Part shown: positions 59,271 to 64,000 of the stretch, in pieces | Numbering within the stretch: position 1 is the stretch's first letter | How the letters are laid out: every line of letters starts with the position of its first letter | Assembly: GCA_022376515.1 (NCBI GenBank) | Contig: WTXI01000010.1 | Coordinates: forward strand, 682,001 to 746,000 | DNA: 64,000 nucleotides | Direction: 5' to 3' | Source: Lactifluus volemus | Taxonomy: Eukaryota > Basidiomycota > Agaricomycetes > Russulales > Russulaceae | Program-made: the position numbers and the translations under genes | Notes under the pieces: generated by a model | Told to the model about the DNA's origin: nothing | Seen by the model: only the letters and a program-made list of their open reading frames with translations | Database searches by the model: none

Positions 59271-60023
59271 CTACAGATAGAACTCTGGTTTGCGGGAATT
59301 GATCCCGTATTCCGAGAGTGCCGCACTCAGGTCTTCCATCGTAAGAGTAGTTCGGGTTTTGTCCTGCAAGTCCGTGAATAAATCAATAATTAAAATTTTG
59401 AACGCGAGAGAGGGGTTATGAGGGACACGAAGACACGAATTATCGAGGAAAAAGAAAAACACCCACCCTCGAAGAGCCGGGGCCCTGATTGGCGCGGGCA
59501 CGTCCGCCAGTAGCGTTGGTCCTGATTCGCGCATGTTGATATGCGTCTGCGGCAATGTCAGAGACAAACTTTTGTGCCGCGAGAGCGAGGAGACGCTTCC
59601 TGGACGTTCGTAGCGAGATCGGAAGTGTGTCGGTGTAAGCGGGAAGTGTAAGAAAAAACTCACAGGCGAGCTCCTGACAGTCGAAACCGACACGTTGCAA
59701 GTAATAATCGGTAACTTCGTCCGGGATCTGTACGGCACGGATGAAGAAAACCCACTCTCTGAGAAGCTGTAGACACATACCAGTGGCTCATAGTCGTCTA
59801 GCATAAGTAGGAAGTCCACTAGGGACCTGTCTTTGCGCGTCTCGGCTGAAGGGATACGAGTTTGGGGTTGCGTCCTGCTCTCATTGGAGGTGGACGCCTG
59901 GGTCGGGAGTTGCGGTTGTTGACCAGCAGCAAGTGGGTACGCAACGAATTGAGGGGTTGCTGCGGCAGATTGTGGTTGTTGAGAAGACGTCTGCTGTGGG
60001 GTGCTTGACGATGGTGTAGACAT
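59271..60023 (-). CDS. TAF10: TFIID/SAGA subunit TAF10
   Basis: Histone-fold subunit shared by TFIID and SAGA. The N-terminus is disordered and Gln/Ser/Thr-rich ([20 protein letters not shown]). The histone fold begins [17 protein letters not shown], continues [60 protein letters not shown] and, after the last intron, [20 protein letters not shown] with C-terminus SRKPEFYL. These blocks are the canonical TAF10 core. Three introns. The donor of the second one (after ELA) splices in frame only if one G is restored near 59664, one more case of the one-base losses. About 190 residues. Confidence 0.92.
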   Translation of the reverse strand: MSTPSSSTPQQTSSQQPQSAAATPQFVAYPLAAGQQPQLPTQASTSNESRTQPQTRIPSAETRKDRSLVDFLLMLDDYEPLVCVYSFSESGFSSSVPYRSRTKLPIITCNVSVSTVRSSPVSFFLHFPLTPTHFRSRYERPGSVSSLSRHKSLSLTLPQTHINMRESGPTLLADVPAPIRAPALRGWVFFFFLDNSCLRVPHNPSLAFKILIIDLFTDLQDKTRTTLTMEDLSAALSEYGINSRKPEFYL

Positions 60024-60533
60024 GGTACTGTACTCGTAACTTGATAGGATCCTTCAAGGTTGGCAGCCGGGAACAAGGCACTAAATCACGTGATTTGATT
60101 ATATAAATCTTTCTCGCTTGGTTGTTCTTTTTCTTCTCATCCTCAGAGAACACCGCCAGGTGAGTCAAAACTTTCAAACTTTTCTTTCTAATGATGTTTG
60201 AGGCATTTGGCTTTAGTGAGGATTTATTCCCACACTGCAGAAACTTATCTCAGCTACCTTCGAGCGATGCTGCTTTGGTGGCTTAGCTCGTTTTGTCTGA
60301 GCTCTCTTTTTCTTTCAGCGACCTGTCTTTCAATTTAATCACTAATCCACTTCACTCCCTCTAGGGCTCTTTGTAATGACAACGTTCGGCTTCTTAGCTT
60401 TGCCTTGCGATATATTGTAAAGATTGTTGTTAGTTGGGGATTAATTGTAACTGTAGCATCAGCCAGTTGCGGGCATTATGTAATTATGTACCAACCGCGT
60501 TGGTTCCAGAATAAACATTCTCTGATAACCTTT
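60024..60533. promoter_or_regulatory. divergent region between TAF10 and the F-box gene
   Basis: 510 bp between two start codons on opposite strands. CACGTGATT at 60086-60094 near TAF10. TC-rich stretches near 60300-60360 precede the F-box gene; 5' leader introns are possible. An in-frame ATG at 60489 could lengthen the F-box protein. Confidence 0.45.
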
Positions 60534-62318
60534 ATGGCCCCTCCTCTACTGCAATCATTGGGCTACCAATCCAACGCGCATCGCGTTTTATCCCTTCCAG
60601 AACTCCTGCAAACTATATTTAGCTTTGGAACCCGAGCGTCAAATGTTTCAAGTGCTCTCGTTTGTCGGAATTGGCGCGAAGTTGCTTTGGACCAGGTTTG
60701 GCGTGAAATAGACGATATGTATTACCTGTTGGATATTCTCACTCCTCTCAATCGTCGAGTGGACACGGGATTCTATGTACGTTAGCTTTTGTGTTGTCCT
60801 TGGACTCTCAAGGGCTCCCTTACTTATCTTTTAACAGTCCTTCCGGGACACTCCAACACCAGAAGACTGGGCACGCTTCGTTCCTTATGCTCGCCGCGTA
60901 CGTTCTCTCAAACTCGGGACCACCTCATCAGAGAAGGCAATTTATCTCTCCGAAAGTGTCTTTCACGATCTCGCATGCACCCGCACCACCCTTGAGATCC
61001 TCCCAAATTTGCGACGTCTATGGTGGGATACTAGCCGTATATCAAGTTCACAATATGCGGTCCTCTTCATGCATGACAAAATAATCGAATTCGCATTCAG
61101 CCTCGGTTATGATTCACCCGCACTTGCCACGGATGTCGTTGGGCGTATGCCTTCTCTCAACTCTTTGATATGCATCCGCACGACTGAATATCACCTTCCG
61201 GAGTATGACCAAGTCCTCCAGTCGCTATTGTCTAGTTTACACAACTTACATGAGGTGACGTTACCCAAGAACAACCTCGATGACAGGTTTTTGAAGACAT
61301 TGTCATTACTACCCGAGCTCGAGGTCGTTAAATTTGATAACTTGGGCGGAACCCCATGCGACGTCACCCCCACGATAGGGAACACCCCAGAGGAGGGCGC
61401 CTTCCCTAAGCTGCGCGACCTTTGTCTTGATTCGACTATGGAGGACATGCGTCTCTATCTCACTGGAGGCGTATTGCTTCCACAGCTCAAGAACCTCTCA
61501 GTGGAAAGCGTACGTATAGAGACCCCGAAGCGGTGCAAGAATTCTTCAACGACGTGACTCGATGTTACCCTACTTTGGAGGTGCTGTCGATGGACGTAAT
61601 AGTCTACATCGAAGATCAGGCAGATTGCCAGCCGTTGTCCCTGGAACACTTTCACCCAATCCTTTCTCTCACGCAGCTTGTTCGCCTTGAGTTGCGCCAT
61701 AACCTGCCCCTCCAAATCTCCGAGGTCGATTTAACGGAGTTTGGTGTGGCGCTCCCAGCCATCGAATTCCTCGTTTTGAACCCGGAACCATTACTCCTCA
61801 CAAAACCTAACTTCACACTCCATTCGTTGCAGATCATCTCCCAGAACTTTCCTAATCTATTCCATCTCGGCATTTACTTGGATGCGGAGGATGTGGAGAC
61901 ACACCCGTTGCACTCGCCAGCAAAGACGCGAGTACTACCATACCTTCGAACCCTCAATGTAGGAGTATCCCCCATTGGGCCTGACCATGTACCAGTCGCA
62001 TTGTTCCTATCACATCTTCTCTCGGACAATGAGAGCGTGGTTATCCAGTCGGGAGTTTCATGGGCCACAGATCTTTTCGACGGGTCATCGGAGTATGAGC
62101 CCATGGTACGACAACGTTGTGATAGATGGGCGGATGCCGCGAAGACCCTGCCATTATTGCTGCAGCTACGCAAGGAGGAAAAGGCGCATAGACAGGACAT
62201 CGAGAAGGAAGTTGAGGATCTACGGATGCGGAACGAGGTACTAATTGGGAAAATGCTGATTAACCAGAGCGCCAAATCTGCAACCGCGATCAACGACAAG
62301 GGGTGCACCATTTGTTGA
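60534..62318 (+). CDS. F-box/leucine-rich repeat protein with C-terminal CaaX-like motif
   Basis: Probable substrate receptor of an SCF ubiquitin ligase. The start is MAPPLLQSLGYQSNAHRV; the F-box follows at once: VLSLPELLQTIFSFG and SALVCRNWREVALDQVWREI (residues about 17-60). One intron (about 60780-60838) leads into leucine-rich repeats such as EILPNLRRLWWD, LHEVTLPKNNLDDRFLKTLS, LPELEVVKFDN, LKNLSVES, LEVLSMDVIVYI and LRTLNVGVSPIG. A short coiled coil (LQLRKEEKAHRQDIEKEVED) precedes the end, INDKGCTIC, where CTIC fits a prenylation CaaX box. The two halves lie in different frames and join if one base is restored near 61513. This F-box family is large in mushrooms; the target is unknown. 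Confidence 0.85.
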
Positions 62319-62817
62319 TCCGTTCACAATTGTTACTGTGTTTTGCTATTTTATATCTAGCCCACATTTATGACCATGTATAAATAGGATTAGTATTTTA
62401 CTGGGACGCACAAGTGAGAATCTGAGAATAAAATGTTCCATGGTTTCAAATTGCGCCCTATGCACGTGAAAGCGAAACCGAGGCCACAGCTCATCCGAGG
62501 CCTTTCTGTAGGTTAAAGGACAAGGACAGTCAGCACGAGAATGGTCCTGGGAGAATGTCAACGTACAGCCCGAGGGCAGAAAGATCTGATGTCTGCGCCC
62601 CCCTTCCAGTCTAGCTACCTACGGATACAGAGACACGGGCACAACCAATTGGCATCGTGACAGCTTGATGATATTTGGACCTCGGAGCTACAGTGGAACC
62701 CGTTTATAACGTACTGGAGACTACTAGTATCCTCTCGCCCCACTCACTCCCGAAGATTCTCCTCTGCAACCTCCGAGTCCTCGTCCATCTCTGTCTGGCT
62801 TGGCCGCGGCCGCCACC
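62319..62817. other. intergenic
   Basis: 500 bp between the F-box stop and the Zn2Cys6 start; 3' flank is AT-rich. A GCCGCGGCCGCCACC leader stands directly before the next ATG. Confidence 0.55.
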
Positions 62818-64000
62818 ATGAGTGCATCTGGGCCATCCACGACCTGCTCAACTTCATCCCCTACCGACACCCGCAAGGGAAAATCTGGTCTATCGTGCGC
62901 AGAATGCAAGAGGTTTGTCATTTCCGCTCAATCCCGATGAGCTTAGACACCTGCTCACACAACTGACTCGTCGGAATGCCAGGTCAAAGCTAAGGTGTGA
63001 CAGGTACGCACCTTTTGGCAGTCGAAAGAGACCAGCCCCATGTCACCTTGGCAAAGGAAGTTCCCTTGCCAAACATGCATAAGGAGAGGTTGTGCCGCCA
63101 TCTGCCCAGATGGTCAGCATTCATTTTCTGGGTTCGAGTGGCCTTGATACTCACCTCGTACAGGAATCCTGGCGGCCACGAAGGGAAACAAGTGAGACCC
63201 ACACCCATGCATAGAGTCTCTAATGGGCCCACTGATTGCATATTTCCTTGAAGAGCGTTGATGGACCATGCCCAGAGGCTTACCGAGAAAGTCAACGCCA
63301 TGTCTATCAGGATAAATCAACTCGAGACTGCTCTAGCCCACGCTCAAAATGGGCCTTTACCAATTCCTGCGCTTGAGGATGACGACATTTCTCAACGTCC
63401 GTTACAAGAAAACGAGCACACTGATATCGGGTACAAAAGAGACATGGATGGTGTGTCAAAGAGCTTGGGCTCTCTCGCCATCGGTGGCGAAGGGAAGGCT
63501 CAATATTATGGTGAAACGGCGGGTGCAGAGGTACTACCTCCTCTTCTCGACCTGCCAGTGTTAATATTACTAATACTTCATAATCACAGTTTCTTCAAAA
63601 CCTTATGCCTGTAAATTGTTGCTTTGTTCGCCATCCTGACCACCATGCCTGACAACTTTCTTCTGGTAGGATCTTGAGGTGTCAGATTCGTGTACCATGC
63701 AAGAACCAGAGTACTGGGCTTATCTCACGAACTTTCGGAGCTTGTTTATGCATTTCCATTTGGAGTCTGCGATCGTGCTCACCTGATTGCCGACTTTGTT
63801 GAACACATTCCCGTTCGTAAACGCGCTGATGAACTGACCGATTTATACTATGACAATGCTGCCTGGCTGTGAGTCTTTTGCAAGTGTACACTATCGATGG
63901 CCTTGACGAATAATCGGTTGCAGCTTCGATCCAGTCCCGCGCGATGACTTTGAGCATACTGTTCTGGAGCCACTCTACGCTTCCTCTGGGCCTGACGGGG
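62818..64000 (+). CDS. Zn2Cys6 fungal transcription factor, N-terminal part
   Basis: Binuclear zinc cluster regulator, cut by the right window edge. ATG 62818 sits in a strong context (GCCACCATGA). The cluster is split over exons: SCAECKR, then SKLRCDR, then KFPCQTCIRRGCAAICPDG, giving Cys-X2-Cys-X6-Cys-X5-Cys-X2-Cys-X6-Cys spacing. A short linker exon (LAATKGNK) and coiled coil (HAQRLTEKVNAMSIRINQLE) follow, then an acidic segment and the start of the fungal-specific transcription factor domain (ELSELVYAFPFGVCD, RKRADELTDLYYDNAAWL, FDPVPRDDFEHTVLEPLYAS). The frame shifts near 63715, repaired by one base in TTGG. Target genes cannot be inferred, as no pathway cluster is adjacent. Confidence 0.85.

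Noticed and set aside
1..64000. tRNA, rRNA, telomere repeats, LTR or DNA transposons, viral sequence
   Set aside because: No B-box-like tRNA signal, no TTAGGG run, no long terminal or inverted repeats around coding sequence, no reverse transcriptase, integrase or transposase motif seen by eye.

Overview
The window looks like genomic DNA from a mushroom-forming basidiomycete (Agaricomycetes). Genes are closely packed on both strands, carry many 45-70 bp GT-AG introns, and encode fungal proteins typical of that group: a NACHT-WD40 gene with 14 near-identical WD repeats, a Ste50/Ubc2-type adaptor with SAM, RA and two SH3 domains, an F-box/LRR protein and a Zn2Cys6 transcription factor. No rRNA, tRNA, CRISPR array, transposase or reverse transcriptase is visible.

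Layout. 0-0.65 kb: end-truncated conserved protein (-). 0.65-3.4 kb: nothing assignable. 3.4-13.8 kb: actin-related protein (Arp9-like), ribosomal protein eL30, a NACHT-WD40 gene and phosphomannomutase, arranged as a broken tandem duplication. 13.9-21.1 kb: VMS1/ANKZF1 and the DNA polymerase delta catalytic subunit. 21.5-22.4 kb: member A of an unnamed gene family. 23.7-26.6 kb: condensin subunit Brn1 behind a cluster of ACGCGT boxes. 27.0-27.5 kb: a small gene, then about 4 kb without a recognisable gene. 31.7-33.0 kb: member D of the family. 33.8-42.5 kb: LEO1, ataxin-10-like, VMA12-like, a CoA-type Nudix hydrolase and BRAP2/ETP1-like. 43.5-45.9 kb: Ste50/Ubc2. 47.5-48.4 and 51.0-51.9 kb: members B and C. 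52.9-53.6 kb: a decayed inverted copy of the Nudix/BRAP2 promoter region. 54.2-64.0 kb: makorin-like E3 ligase, HFI1/ADA1, a Gfo/Idh/MocA oxidoreductase, TAF10, F-box/LRR and the start of a Zn2Cys6 regulator.

Three observations stand out. (1) Four genes (A, B, C, D) share one uncharacterised domain and two intron positions, one of them directly before a WPGY-type motif; three are short and one has a long disordered N-terminus. (2) Arp9-eL30-NACHT/WD-PMM was duplicated in tandem with breakpoints inside Arp9 and PMM; unit 1 keeps Arp9 and NACHT-WD, unit 2 keeps eL30 and PMM. (3) About 30 one-base losses, mostly explicable as a homopolymer shortened by one, break the frames of 13 genes, including essential ones (POL3, BRN1). 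This points to base-calling or assembly error rather than gene death, so coordinates of the affected genes are given as full gene spans despite the frame breaks.

Much of the gene set is nuclear housekeeping: replication (POL3), condensation (BRN1), transcription (LEO1, HFI1, TAF10, Arp9), ribosome function and rescue (eL30, VMS1) and ubiquitin ligation (BRAP2, makorin, F-box). No operon-like metabolic cluster is present; neighbours appear to share only short divergent promoters. All gene names come from recognising family motifs by eye, not from database searches.
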